DNA of 64,000 nt from Strongylocentrotus purpuratus (lineage: Eukaryota; Echinodermata; Echinoidea; Camarodonta; Strongylocentrotidae), in contig NW_022145606.1 in assembly GCF_000002235.5 (NCBI RefSeq), positions 46,425,274 through 46,489,273 on the forward strand, given 5' to 3'. A program made the position numbers and the translations under genes. Below are positions 1-10,959 of the stretch, piece by piece. Within the stretch, counting starts at the first letter, position 1; each line of letters opens with the position of its first letter. Under the pieces are notes generated by a model, which was not told where the DNA came from, ran no database searches, and saw only the letters and a list, made by a program, of their open reading frames with translations.

Positions 1-576
1 ACTGTATAGCAACTGCCGACTTACCTTTTCCTTTTTCTTTCCTTTCTCGCCTGTAGCTAGCTTTCAGTTTACAGTGAAAGTATATATTTGTTTTTCTTTC
101 TCCCCCCACTCGAGCTCTCCCTCTCTTTCCCACTCCCGCCCCCTCTCTCCATTTCTATATCCCACATTAGTATCACTCTTATCTCCCCCTTTTGTACATA
201 GTCTCTTCTCCCCACCCTTTTTAATTACTCAGTTAAACCATATGTATAATCATATGGTTATTGTTTATATTTATTTGTTTTAGTACTCTAGCGCCTTTGA
301 CGAACATTTCTTGTATTAATCTATTATATAACCAGGCTGTTCTTGTTGTTGTTGGCTATATGTTATTGTTTTTGAGGGACCTGACCTCTACAAGCTAAGC
401 TTTAATTAGGTCTCCTCGTCTTTTCTTCTTTTGTTTTCTCATGTAAATGCATTGTATGAACTTGATTCTTATAAGTGTTCCTCTTATATACGTTGCATGT
501 TATACATTTGTTAAATTGTATTAAATTTATGTTGGAGAGAGACAAATAAATTTGAACTTGAACTTGAACTTGAACT
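1..576 (+). mobile_element. Probable 3' end of a non-LTR retrotransposon with a TTGAAC tail
   Basis: No gene is seen here. A pyrimidine-rich stretch (about 90-230) is followed by non-coding sequence ending in AATAAATTTGAACTTGAAC, that is, four copies of the hexamer TTGAAC at about 552-576. Short microsatellite tails of this kind are typical 3' ends of CR1/L2-type LINEs and of the SINEs they mobilise. No reverse transcriptase frame is visible, so at most this is a 5'-truncated copy. The family assignment is inference. Confidence 0.4.
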
Positions 577-823
577 ATTTTCAGATTTTAATGTTTCTTT
601 TTCTTTTTCCCGCCTTCTTTTAGCTAATATTTCTCAGCTTTTAATGCTTTAACATATGTGCTTCAGCGTCGTCATTCCATTGGTATCTTTTCACCTCTTA
701 ATTATCCATGGTTTGCATGAGTGAGGATTGTGGAATAATTTGATTGTAAGCATTTATATCCCATTTAAACAAATAAAATGTATATATTTGTATTCATTAA
801 TTAAAAAAAAATCTAAAAAACGG

Positions 824-855
<32 letters not shown>

Positions 856-3249
856 TGCCGACCGTAGATTTTCTGATTTGTGCGTCGGTCGCAAAGGGCA
901 ATACAACAAGTTTTTATTTTAGGCCCTTTGTGTATCTTTCTTGCTCCCTAGACGAGACGACTCCACCCAACAACCCCCTCTCTCTCTTACTCCCACCCTC
1001 CTCTCTCATGCTCTTATACCCCTACCCCCTTCTATCTCCTCTCTTTCACCACCTGTTTCCTAATGATAATGTCTACTTAATGTCTCACGTTTTACTCCAA
1101 ATTTCCGTCTAGCAGGTTGGCTAGGAAGATTTTACTGTGCGTTTTGTACACACTACCACGCAATGAACGATAAGGTCAATATATTTACTGTACGTTATTT
1201 GCTGTTTTCCGAGTATTTGGCTGTAATCGTTTTTTCTCGGTCGGATTGGCCTTTTAATAATTGTCATCTCAATAGAGAAAACAGACTCGCATATACATAC
1301 CTTCGTCTAGGTAACCTAAGGTTTGCCTTGCATTCACCTGTTGGCTTCACTGCCTATGAAATAATCCGAAATTGATTCTTGTCCCGTGACTATAATCCAC
1401 GAGGGAATGGACTTGTCCGTACTCCTTGTAATTTCGGAAAATAACCAAAACGGTTCAGATAGTGACGGCCTACGTGCATGACGTGTCTGGGTATGATAAA
1501 CATCAAAGGGGTGTCGGTGCCACTATTTACATATTTCAAATCATGACCCGCGTGCAACCACTCAACGTAAGATGTAGTTGTTTGCAAAGTAAAATAATTA
1601 TTACCTGATATCACTTAACGATTTATTTGGCCAAAGTTTCGTTTTTATGGTTAAATATTGATATTGACAACGTCACATGATATATTTTATATCTTGATGG
1701 TGTTAGCGTTGTGCTGACTTGACGATAATATGTCTCCATTATAAAGAGGAAGAAAGATCATATAAAGCAGCTGATGAGGTTTCTTTTTTAATGCGTTAAA
1801 ACCTATACCAATTATTAAGTTATAAAGGCAAACTTAGCCAACAGGTGAGCAAAGATGCCGTCAAAATTCCATACCTAGTAGGGCAATTTAAGAAATTGCT
1901 TGTGACAAGCTCCTGCCACAACTTTCTTCATTATACTAGCTTTACGACAACCGAGCCAGTGTCATCACTATTTCAAGTAGTCAAACAAGTATTTCGATTC
2001 CTTAACCCTTACTGTACTGGGGGGGGGGCCTGGGAGCCCCCCCCCCTCGACATTTTCAGAGATTGCGCCGCAACCGCTTGGAATTTTGAATTGTCGTTTC
2101 ATGACTTTTTTTCCTCAAATCTTACGCACATTTTGATACCATTTTTGTCGAAATTGGATATACCTGTAAGGTGTTACATAACAATTAGTATGCGCATGTC
2201 ATCAAAAATATGCTATAATTGCATATATTCATGTACAAGCAGAAATGTGTATACTATGAATTGATATCAAATTGCTTTGATATGTTTCTCAAAGTAACTT
2301 GATGTATTCAACAAAATCAAATTTGCATAAATTATCATTATTTATTACATCAAAATAACTATTTTGTGCTAGAAAAGGAGTTTAATATGAATAATGGGTT
2401 TCGATTAACATTCAAAAAGTGGAGTCTGACAATTTTTGTAATGATTCTAGTTCCCTGTATATTTTTAGATTTGATATTCATGAATGCGTATTCATGATTT
2501 ATGCAAATTAACCTATGCATTTTAAAATATTATAAAAATAATGTAACCTCATAAGTTTGAGATGAAGGAAACATTTATTCAATGCATTTTCAATATTATT
2601 CACAAGTCTACAGACAAATGTGAAGAGTTTTCAGTAAAATGCATAAAATTAGCATTTTGTATAATTAATTAGGCTATAACGACACAAATTTGCATAATAG
2701 GAAAAAACTCATTATACCATCTTGTTCCTTACGTAAATATCTACAAACATGCAAAGTTTCGTTTTCTTCGGACTTTCGACGGCCGAGATCATAGGGAGGC
2801 CTCCCATAATCGGGTCATATCCCCTTTTGAATGGTCTGACACGCCATTACATTTATTACTCTAAACTCATTATAATTTGACAAATAATAGCTTTGCAATT
2901 ATGTTCATTCTTTATGGGATGTCGTCTGCTTGGGTAGTATTGGTCCATATATTGACGTCATTAAAACATCGTTATTTTTCCGGCGAATCTCTCGTATATC
3001 TCAGCTGCTATGGAGGTGGTTGTATTTGTATTTGTATAAATCACCCGATATGTAGTTGACCTAAAAATTGTACGATGGCCATCTGTTAGCTTACCAGTTT
3101 CTAGTGATACATTAGTTGACATATTTGTGATTTTCTTTGAATTTCACCTTTAAGATACTATGTTCATTTTGCAGCCAACATCAAATTCTGTAGAACAATG
3201 CAGGAATTATGAATATGTCATGTATGTCCTATCTGTGAAATTTAAACAT
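577..3249. other. Gene-poor AT-rich DNA with simple repeats
   Basis: No coding region is supported; the short open frames lack domain content. It holds a run of 28 A at 828-855, a G-run/C-run palindrome at about 2020-2047, and long AT-rich stretches. Part of it (about 930-1060) resembles the interior of the hAT-like elements and is listed separately. Confidence 0.6.
930..1060 (+). mobile_element. Fragment of the hAT-like element interior
   Basis: The stretch ATCTTTCTTGCTCCCTAGAC followed by GACGACTCCACCCAACAACC and CT-rich DNA matches the same position inside the elements at 32305-34491 (about 34036-34150) and 59862-62293 (about 61830-61930). The element ends and minisatellite are absent here, so it is a relic. 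Confidence 0.5.
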
Positions 3250-3480
3250 TAAGGCCCGAATTCACAACAGTGGTACAAAACCCCCGGGGGTTTAGACCCC
3301 CTCCTAGGTTTTTGAAACCATGGTTTAAACTCCCAGGGGGGTTTAAACCTCTCTCTGATTCACCAACGATGGTTTCATTTGTACCATGGTACAATCCAAT
3401 TGTACCATGGTACATTCGGTTGTACAAAAAGAAACCGTGGTTAAACCGCGGTTTCTTTCTACTGCGCATGCTCAGTAGAT
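3250..3480. repeat. Cluster of nested short palindromes, possible transposon terminus
   Basis: The segment is made of consecutive palindromes: AAACCATGGTTTAAAC, GTACCATGGTAC (twice) and AACCGTGGTTAAACCGCGGTT, beginning with a GGCCCGAATTCAC motif of a kind seen at DNA-transposon ends. Both strands read open through it, as expected for palindromic DNA. No matching second terminus was found in the window, so its borders are uncertain. Confidence 0.45.
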
Positions 3481-3695
3481 CAGATACTGTCTGCTACATC
3501 CAAAATGGAGGCCCGGAGGTGTTTCATCAACTAAAATTACGATACTAAAAAACAATTATAAAGCCGAATCAGCTTTTACCCTAAAACCGATAATTGTGAA
3601 GTGTTTCATTGAATCGATTTTAAGCTAAAAGAGATTTGTAGGGCTCTACATACAATCAAGGCTAGTCAATTTGGGGGTAATACGATCACAAATAA

Positions 3696-3750
3696 ATGGC
3701 ATCGCTGAACGTCTACAAAAAGGGCAAGACTGCCAAAAGAGGTTTGAAAG
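3696..3750 (+). CDS. Candidate short first coding exon (hypothetical)
   Basis: An ATG at 3696 opens 18 codons reading MASLNVYKKGKTAKRGLK, a basic peptide, and ends exactly at AAAG/GTAAGTAA, a near-perfect splice donor (intron would start at 3751, phase 1). About 230 bp upstream lies CTGCGCATGCTCAG, which resembles a half of an NRF1 promoter site. No downstream exon could be identified, so the product is unknown. It could be the start of a transposase gene belonging to the adjacent palindromic element or a chance donor; this is a weak call. Confidence 0.28.
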
Positions 3751-4226
3751 GTAAGTAAATTACGTTTTTCCTTAAAAATATTAATTCTGTTGATAAAAAA
3801 ATATGCTATCTTGGAAGAAGAAAAATTTCCCTCTCATTTTTTATGGAAGTACATTTTTGTTTAACGGAACGATATTTTAGATAAATATCAATTTACACAC
3901 TCCTCAACTGGGCTTAAGTTGGACGAATTGCACCGGTTCATTAATTTCAGTTCCATCCATATAAATTCATGTAGATCTAGGTCGAACTATTTTTTTTTTG
4001 GCCGATGTTTACTATTCGGTTAGGACAGGTACAAATTCAATAATTGAGTTTATGTTTGCAGTTAATAACAATATAGGTCCACCACGGCCTTAGGAATCAT
4101 CACGTTGCACGGGTCTTGTGCTTGTTGTAGATTTGGAATTGGGCTTAGAACCTAGATCATGATCTTGTTATCATCACCTAGTCTACTGCCTACTTCAATT
4201 TCTGGCATTTTGCCGGGGCGGTGGCG

Positions 4227-5104
4227 CACAGTGGGCCAGGGAGGAACCAAAGTGCGCCAAAACTAAGTTTGGGTGATTTATTTTTTTCATTTTTTTTCTT
4301 GCCCAGTTGAAAGGTAATACATAGAGGAATACCTCAGTGAAATATTTAATTCCGGTATGCACAATAAGGGTATAAATTTACTGCTTCAAACAGCAAAATC
4401 TTACATATTCACAGTTTTAGTGCAAAAGTGACTTATGTTATAAATCTTTTAATTCAACATGAAGTTTTTAAGTTATTGATATGAAATTGCTCTCACATAT
4501 TCCTGATAGTTCATTTCGTTGAATGAATGGGTTAAAATTAATAGAAACACAATCTTCATGATATATTATAGGGTAATTCAATGAAAAATGGACTAATTAT
4601 CCATGTTTTTTAAAAATCCAGAAGAAATGTTTAGATCTCCGCGGTGTACCGCTTAAATTTTAATACCACCATTTTTTCCGATGTCTAAGCTTCAAGTTGA
4701 TACCAAATTTGGCTGCCCGATCTTGCCCATTGTTATGTTAGAGCCGATTTCCCTTGCCACATTGCCCCGAAAAATGTTGGTTTTTGGGGTCCGCGGCTGA
4801 ATCATGAAGGATTCGTGGTCATAAATCACGGCGCGAGGGGGCGCGTGACACGTGTTCTGACACCGAGGACCAAAATAAACACATTTTTCGAGGCAATGTT
4901 GCAAGGAAAACGGCTCTAACATAATAACGGGCAGAATCGGGCAGCCAAATCTGGTATCAACTTAAAGCTTAGACATCAGAGAAAATGTTGGTAATAAAAT
5001 TTAAGCGAAAATCCCTGGAAATCTAAACATTTCCTCTGGATTTATAAAAAATAAATCCCCAAACATGAGTTTTGGCGCACTTTGGTTCCTCCCTGGCCCA
5101 CTGT
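4227..5104. mobile_element. Non-autonomous DNA transposon with long terminal inverted repeats
   Basis: The ends CACAGTGGGCCAGGGAGGAA (4227) and its complement (ending 5104) match over about 40 bp including AAGTGCGCCAAAACT. A second pair of inverted arms lies inside (about 4600-4790 against 4850-5050, sharing GGCTGCCCGAT and TTGATACCAAAT-type words). A 6-bp GTGGCG flanks both ends (4221-4226 and 5105-5110) and fits a target-site duplication. No transposase frame is present. Confidence 0.75.
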
Positions 5105-5363
5105 GTGGCGGTAGCCGGGTATGCAGTATGTCGTTGTAATAGTGGTATTCCTTCCTTTTACCTTGGCCCTTGTCTTGTTTAAATCTAGGCCTAGATAGTA
5201 GATTTAGAGTCTAGTCTACATCAATAGATCTAGGGTAGATGTAGACCTACTCAGTAGTCTCTAGCCTACTGCAGCTCTATTCTGCAGGACTAGTCGTAGA
5301 TGTGGACCTAGAATTTAGGTCTAGAGACTAGACTACAATATTTTGTAAGATCAAAATTAAGGA

Positions 5364-5492
5364 GTTAGGTCTAGTCGGTACCTAGACCGAAAATTTCGGT
5401 TTGTTTGTTAGCCTTTTTATATATGGGTAGGGTCGGCTCCCAAATAACAGGCTAACGAACGAACGAAATTTTCGGTCTAGTCTGTACCTAAC
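5364..5492. repeat. Short inverted repeat (miniature foldback)
   Basis: The left arm (5364-5414) carries CTAGACCGAAAATTTCGG and TTAGCCT. The right arm (5449-5492) carries the complement, starting AGGCTAAC and ending GTACCTAAC. The loop is about 35 nt. Termini read GTTAGGT on both strands. The DNA just left (5160-5360) is rich in TCTAGGTCTAGA-type words. Confidence 0.6.
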
Positions 5493-5663
5493 AGTAACAA
5501 GTTGGATTCTAGACTAGATGTATAATTTGTATCAGTAGTAGCCGTAGCAGATCTAGGGGGGGGGGGGGGGGAATGTGCAAAAACACGTACATTTTACCTT
5601 TTTGATCTGCTAAAGACCGGCCGAAAACTGGGGACGGGGTCGATTACCCCCTCCTTTATTCTA

Positions 5664-7730
5664 GAGTAAAAGAGGGGGTTTTCGGCCGGTTCGTTGGATG
5701 CATGATAAAATCCCTTTGAAATACATTGCATAATAGCATATCACATATCACACACATACTGTAACATGCCAGAGTCACTGAAGAACCACATTTGCAATGG
5801 AAAATGTATCCTTAAATATCACATTAATTTTTTAGCGATGTAATCGGCGGTCCCGCTCCCCGAATCTGAAAGATTGAGTATCTTACGCGTGTAAGGAATA
5901 TGGGTACCATAAAATGAGCTTTATTTCAAGTATTTTTTTAGATTTAGAGTCCGATTTTGCAGTCAGACCGCAGCCGGTGCGAAAACCCTCTATTTTACTC
6001 AGCACGTATGCAAGAATTTACGTGTCTTGCATACGTAATGAGTAGTGCAGACGGTCTTCCCTATCGGCAGTTTTTGCCTTTATAATTGTTCATTTCTCAT
6101 GAAATGGGTCTTATTTTAAAGATAAGAAGTTGCACTCTCTATATACTTATATGACAATCATGTTAGATATATTTTGGAAACAGATATTTCGCCTTGAAAA
6201 TGGGGTTTTTCGACGATAAATCTATCTAAAGAGTAGGGCTGATTTTCACATAGAAATCATTCTTGCGTCAAGAAGATGTTATAATCAGCATAAAGCATAA
6301 ATATTTTTCTTTACAATAATATCAAAATTATTTTATTTTACGCTGTACCAAAGTCAGGAACCAAAAAGAATCACGCTCATGTTTATGAATAATTAAAAAA
6401 AGTAGTCAACTTTGCCGATGTGATAATACAGCGTTCTGATTGGTCAACTACGTCAACTACGTCATATATGTTCCGCTTTGGTTTATTAACATTCTGAAAA
6501 CCAGATTTTAGTAACCTAGTTTTGTGGCGTGCGCCTGTAATGCACGTGCGCGTAAGCAGTCATGGCAACGATCTAAGGACCCTGGATCTAATACGTCAAT
6601 TGCCCTTCTGATGATTATTTTCTACAATATTTCTTTTTTAATCATTTTTCTTATTTTTTTCGACCAGTTTGTGGCGCGGCGGAGCTCCCTGGAGTTTAAT
6701 AATCAGTTATACATTGTCATTGCTCAGACGGCGAGCGTGCACGAGTATGAAATCACACAATTTCGCGCCATCATAGAAAGAACAAATTGGTAATTTCCGG
6801 GTTTTTAGGGTCTTAATTATTATGATTATAAAGAAAACATGATTTTGCGTCAATTAGGTTTTGACATTATTTTGATCAGTGACTTTTCATCTTTCCAACG
6901 AATCTCAAAGTAAACAAATTAATTTTGTACCAAAGTCAGAAACCAAAAGCAAAATTCCGGGTACAAAATAGCTGTTGAAATGTTACAAAAATAACGACCA
7001 TAAAAGTGGTGAAAAAAGATTGTTTCAAAATTGTGAAATATGGCAAGTTTCATATCAAACTGAAGCTGAAGATCTCTAGAGTAATTACCGTTGCGTGCTG
7101 CCATGTTGACTAAAGTTATCGACCACAAAAACAGCTGTTTGTACACCCTTACAAATCTCACGGAAAATCTCGTGAATTTCAGCACACGTGAATGCACGAG
7201 ATTACCAAAGAGACGCTGAGTAAAAAAATCGGCTTTCAGCCTCATTAACGCGCGCGCTGCGGTCTGACTGTTTGTGTGAGTCGCAAGCTCAAAAGTATCT
7301 CATCGCATGTATTTAATCAATGCAGCCGGAAACCGCAGCGCACACACGATATCTCTGTCTAATTCAGATTCAAATTTCTGATCACCGCAGAGGTAGTTTT
7401 CGGCACGGGAAGCTCCGGCTTGGGATACCTGCTCCGGCCGCTAGTGCTATAGATCAGTGGGGAAACGCACGGCGCGCTTTCTTGCTTCCTATTGACTTTG
7501 TACATGCCGCCAAAAACTGCCTCGCTAGGCCGAAAACTACCTCCGAAATAGTGAAAGTGGAAATGAATGTTGTCATGGCAATTCATGATTTTTTTTCCGG
7601 GATTCTTTTTTTGTTGAAATAATAATAGTATTTGCTTCATGATTTGAACAAGAAATGATAATAAATAGGAAGTAAAGAGTCCAAAAAATAGGATTTTGTC
7701 TTAAATGGCCGAAAAACCCCTCCTTTACTC
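5664..7730. mobile_element. Possible TA-flanked DNA element with GAGTAAA termini
   Basis: The left end GAGTAAAAGAGGGGGTTTTC (5664) matches the complement of the right end GAAAAACCCCTCCTTTACTC (ending 7730) apart from a few differences. TA flanks both ends (5662-5663, 7731-7732). The left end also sits in its own 75-nt hairpin (5616-5690). No transposase is recognised inside. The borders rest on about 25 bp of imperfect inverted repeat. Confidence 0.5.
5960..7270. mobile_element. Nested inverted-repeat element with CAGTCAGACCGCAGC ends
   Basis: CAGTCAGACCGCAGC at 5960-5974 is exactly inverted at 7256-7270. Just inside, both ends carry a TTTACTCAGC-like word in inverted orientation. The element lies wholly within the TA-flanked candidate 5664-7730. 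No clear target-site duplication was seen. The interior has only short open frames (for example 6919-7245 minus) without recognisable domains. Confidence 0.45.
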
Positions 7731-7880
7731 TATGGTGAATCGAAGTGGGGGCATCGGAATGTACACAAATAAGGATGGGGTCTAAAGACTACTCCAGCAA
7801 AGCATAGAGAATAAGAGAGTCAATGCTATTGCGTATTGACCTTAAACACTGCACTACACGTTAATAGGTAGCATTTGCTC

Positions 7881-7992
7881 ACATAAATAGTCAATACACT
7901 CTCAATACACAAATGCACACAATCATGCCGATGTGGCTGATCGGCATGATTGTGTGCCTTTTGTGTATTGAGAGTGTATTGACTATTTATGT
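7881..7992. repeat. Near-perfect long hairpin (52-bp arms, 7-nt loop)
   Basis: Left arm 7881-7932 and right arm 7940-7992 are reverse complements with about one bulge. The loop is GTGGCTG. The loop-proximal sequence is repeated once more just outside the right arm (about 7993-8010). It could be a foldback MITE, a cruciform-forming site or, if transcribed, a long RNA hairpin. Function is unknown. Confidence 0.85.
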
Positions 7993-8010
7993 CGATGTGG
8001 CTGATCGGCA

Positions 8011-8650
8011 AGTTTGACAGTAGACGTACAATTCGAATTTTTAAATTATTCTTTCTTATATTGGTACGTTAAAAAATTGTATTGTACTGTTATTTAGGTG
8101 TCATCAATTGTCACTAAAGTACTGATTTTGAGTGAAATTAGTTGAGTTTTGGGCGCCACCACGCCCTTGAAAAACCTCACGCCAAACGTGTAAAATGAAC
8201 CAGCGTACTCGTATCATATGAGGGGGGGGGGGGGGTAGTGAGCACTTTGATTCTTTTTTCTTACTCAACAACACCCCCCTTCCCTGCTGTTGTTAATTGT
8301 TATTATGTTAAGCCACCCCCCCCCCCCCCCCCAAAAAAAAAAAAAAAAAAAAAAAAATACATATGAGTGATCTCCCTCGAAGCAGTTTCCCAGTGAGCAC
8401 ATTTTTTTTTTTTTTTTTCCTCGAAAATTATAAAATTTGCACCCCCCCCCCCCTTGGGCGGCAGGGGGGGGGGGGCCCAACCCCCCAAAAAGGTAAAAAT
8501 CACGTGATTTTACATGATTTTTTTTTCTCAACGGGGGTAGGGGGGGCGGGCCCCCCTCCCCTGGATCCGCCACTGTCTGTTTTAGTCACTATGCAGGCCC
8601 TTAACTAAGGGGGCGGTATGCAGGATGCGTAGGCACAACCTTCCCCGATA
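8011..8650. repeat. Homopolymer-rich tract with a transposon-like right end
   Basis: This holds runs of G (8222-8236), C then A (8316-8357), T (8401-8418), C (8443-8453) and G (8466-8474). It closes with CCCCTGGATCCGCCACTG ending at 8575, a common right terminus of marine-invertebrate hAT-like elements whose left end reads CAGTGGCGGATCCAGG (compare 40079). The matching left end was not found. Long open frames here are artefacts of homopolymers. Confidence 0.5.
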
Positions 8651-10959
8651 GCGACTACAGGTCCGCTTTAAAGAAAAACACGGATTGAAACCGTTTTGTG
8701 TTCAAAACTGAAAGGCCCTCAGTATTTGATGAAAACTCGAAAATGAGTCTGATGCGTATCATGGCAAAAGTCGTCTTCTGGTTTGTCGATTTCTTCTTGA
8801 TTGCTGACCTTTACGCTTGCCGTTATAACCGCTGAAATAGTATCCGAATATCATCTACAGAAGCTTTCACATACCTCATGCATGTATTCTCTAAAATCAA
8901 TACTTTTGATGATTCGGTCTTTCAATTATTTAGACTTTTTTTTTTCTCACACCAATGACACTGGACAAAAAATTATTTCATGGAAATGTCAGTGACCAAA
9001 TTCATCCTTCAAGTTTATTCCACCATTCCCTTTAAGAAAAAACAATTGAATTGAACATGAAATATGTGACATAATTTGAATAGAACATGATAACTGACAT
9101 AATTTCATCATAATAATCATTATGCTTTTATAGCGCAACAATACAGGGATGTCTCTATGCTCTAACAAAGATAATAAAATAATTTTATTAATCTTCTATG
9201 AAAAAATCACAAACATAATGAGGAAGGGTAAAATTAACTTGAATGCATATCAGCATAACAAGATAAACTACATGTAGTAGAAATTAAGGTATAATACACT
9301 GATTTCATTTCTAATTCAAAATATAGCAAGGAATTCTTAAAAACTTAAATGGATCTCATACATATATAGCCTACGTGTTATACATATGCGACAAATAATA
9401 GCTTAAATATTTATTCATATACACCAACATTATAAGGCTAACACCAAAAGAACATGGGGCATATCAATAACAAATTTAATTCAAATTGAACATGAAGTTC
9501 ACAACATAGGTGTGTTCTTTCTTACATCGTTGGGCTATATACTAAAATGTCATTCCCCCCCCCCCCTGTCTTATACAGCGGTTGTTACTTGCTACCAGCA
9601 TAGTGTAACGATGTAAAACATGATCTATAGTCCAAAACTTAATCATCTGTATTTATTTCACTGTCATATTTACTCTTTATACCTTGCAAAGGACATAGTA
9701 CAAGTATTTACATATTTTGTGTAACTATATTATACTGATAGCAGTCACGCAAAACAAACACTGGCAAATTATTGTTCAATAAAATCTGAGAATGAATACT
9801 ATTATCTAGATCTATTAGGAATAAATCATTGTCACAATAATTCCATAAATTGGGGTAAACAAAATATATTCCAACTATATGAGCGACAGTGTACATAAAG
9901 CAAATCAATATAACATAAAATAATTAATCCTTAAATAAGTAAATTTAATTTAAATTGAACATGAAATTCACAATATAGATGTGTTCTTTTCACATAGTTG
10001 GACTATAAAATAAAATAACAAACTTCCCCCTTTATACAACAGAGTTAGAGGAAGTTAAGGGAATGAGGGATTGTACAGAGTAAGGCCCTAGTTTTTTACG
10101 CACAGATCACGTAAACAACTATGAATAATTATATAAAAATAAATGATGTCCTAAATTGTAAATTTTAAATTGTAAAATGTCCTTGGAACAGAAACAAAAC
10201 AAAGAAACAAAAAGAGAATTATGCCTTCACCATCCAATACATGATTTGAATAAACAAACTAGAACAAATTGCATATTTATATATAATACCTTGCATATTT
10301 GAAAACAAATGTTTTTGGATACATTGTAATATTTTTGAGAACAATAATTTGCTTATGTTAATTGCCTCTACTCCATGAACACTTAGAGAATCTTTTCAGT
10401 ATTACACATAGCATTGGAATGAGGCTGCTGCTCATCCCCCGTAATAGCGGGAATGCATGACTGTGTATTATATTTGCAATGTATGCTTTCAGTCGATTAG
10501 AAGGTGTGCTACCCCCTCCCCTCGTCTTTGATTTTGATTATTTACCTATTTGTCTATACAATAACCGCCATTTGCAATAATGAGCGCAACGCCTTGATCA
10601 TAAGCGTAAATGTTACATATAGTCTACTGTTGACGGCATAATGAAATCGGTCAACTCAATCGGAGCACTAAAAGGACTGCAACCAGGAGTTTTCAAGTTC
10701 CGAAATTCAAAGAACCATTATCTCATAATTATTGGGCAGTAAGGTACTCAAATATCCTCCTATTCAGACTTACAAGGTGCCTGAATATATATTTTTATCT
10801 GGTGTATGTTGGTGACGATTATGAGCTGTGACAACGGAGACCAGGCAAGAGTAGATAATATTTATATGGTGCATTCATTCCACTTAACCGAATAACGATC
10901 TAAAGATGTTGGGTTTTGTAAGTTTGATCAACTCCACGTTTAATCTGCAAAGCTGAAAT
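8650..10959 (-). repeat. Unit A downstream flank of the duplicated TRIM cassette
   Basis: About 2.3 kb between the end of gene A and its next neighbour, repeated downstream of genes B, C, D and E. Shared landmarks include GCTGACCTTTACGCTTGCCG (about 8802), GAACATGATAACTGACATAA (about 9085), TTACGCACAGATCACG (about 10097) and CTGCTCATCCCCCGTAATAG (about 10428). No long frame is open; see the separate entry for the conserved exon-like block at 8760-8940. Confidence 0.75.
8760..8940 (-). other. Conserved exon-like block, copy A
   Basis: Read on the minus strand, a short segment codes for DRIIKSIDFREYMHE and ends at GAG/GTATGTGAAAG, a good splice donor. A second stretch nearby reads AVITASVKVSNQEEI and continues acidic. 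Both peptides are kept in all units while surrounding DNA diverges, which suggests former or present exons of another gene carried in the cassette. The protein family is not recognised, and unit A also has a stop between the two stretches. Confidence 0.35.

Noticed and set aside
8265..8608. Overlapping open frames rich in Gly, Pro and Phe
   Set aside because: They arise from consecutive homopolymer runs.
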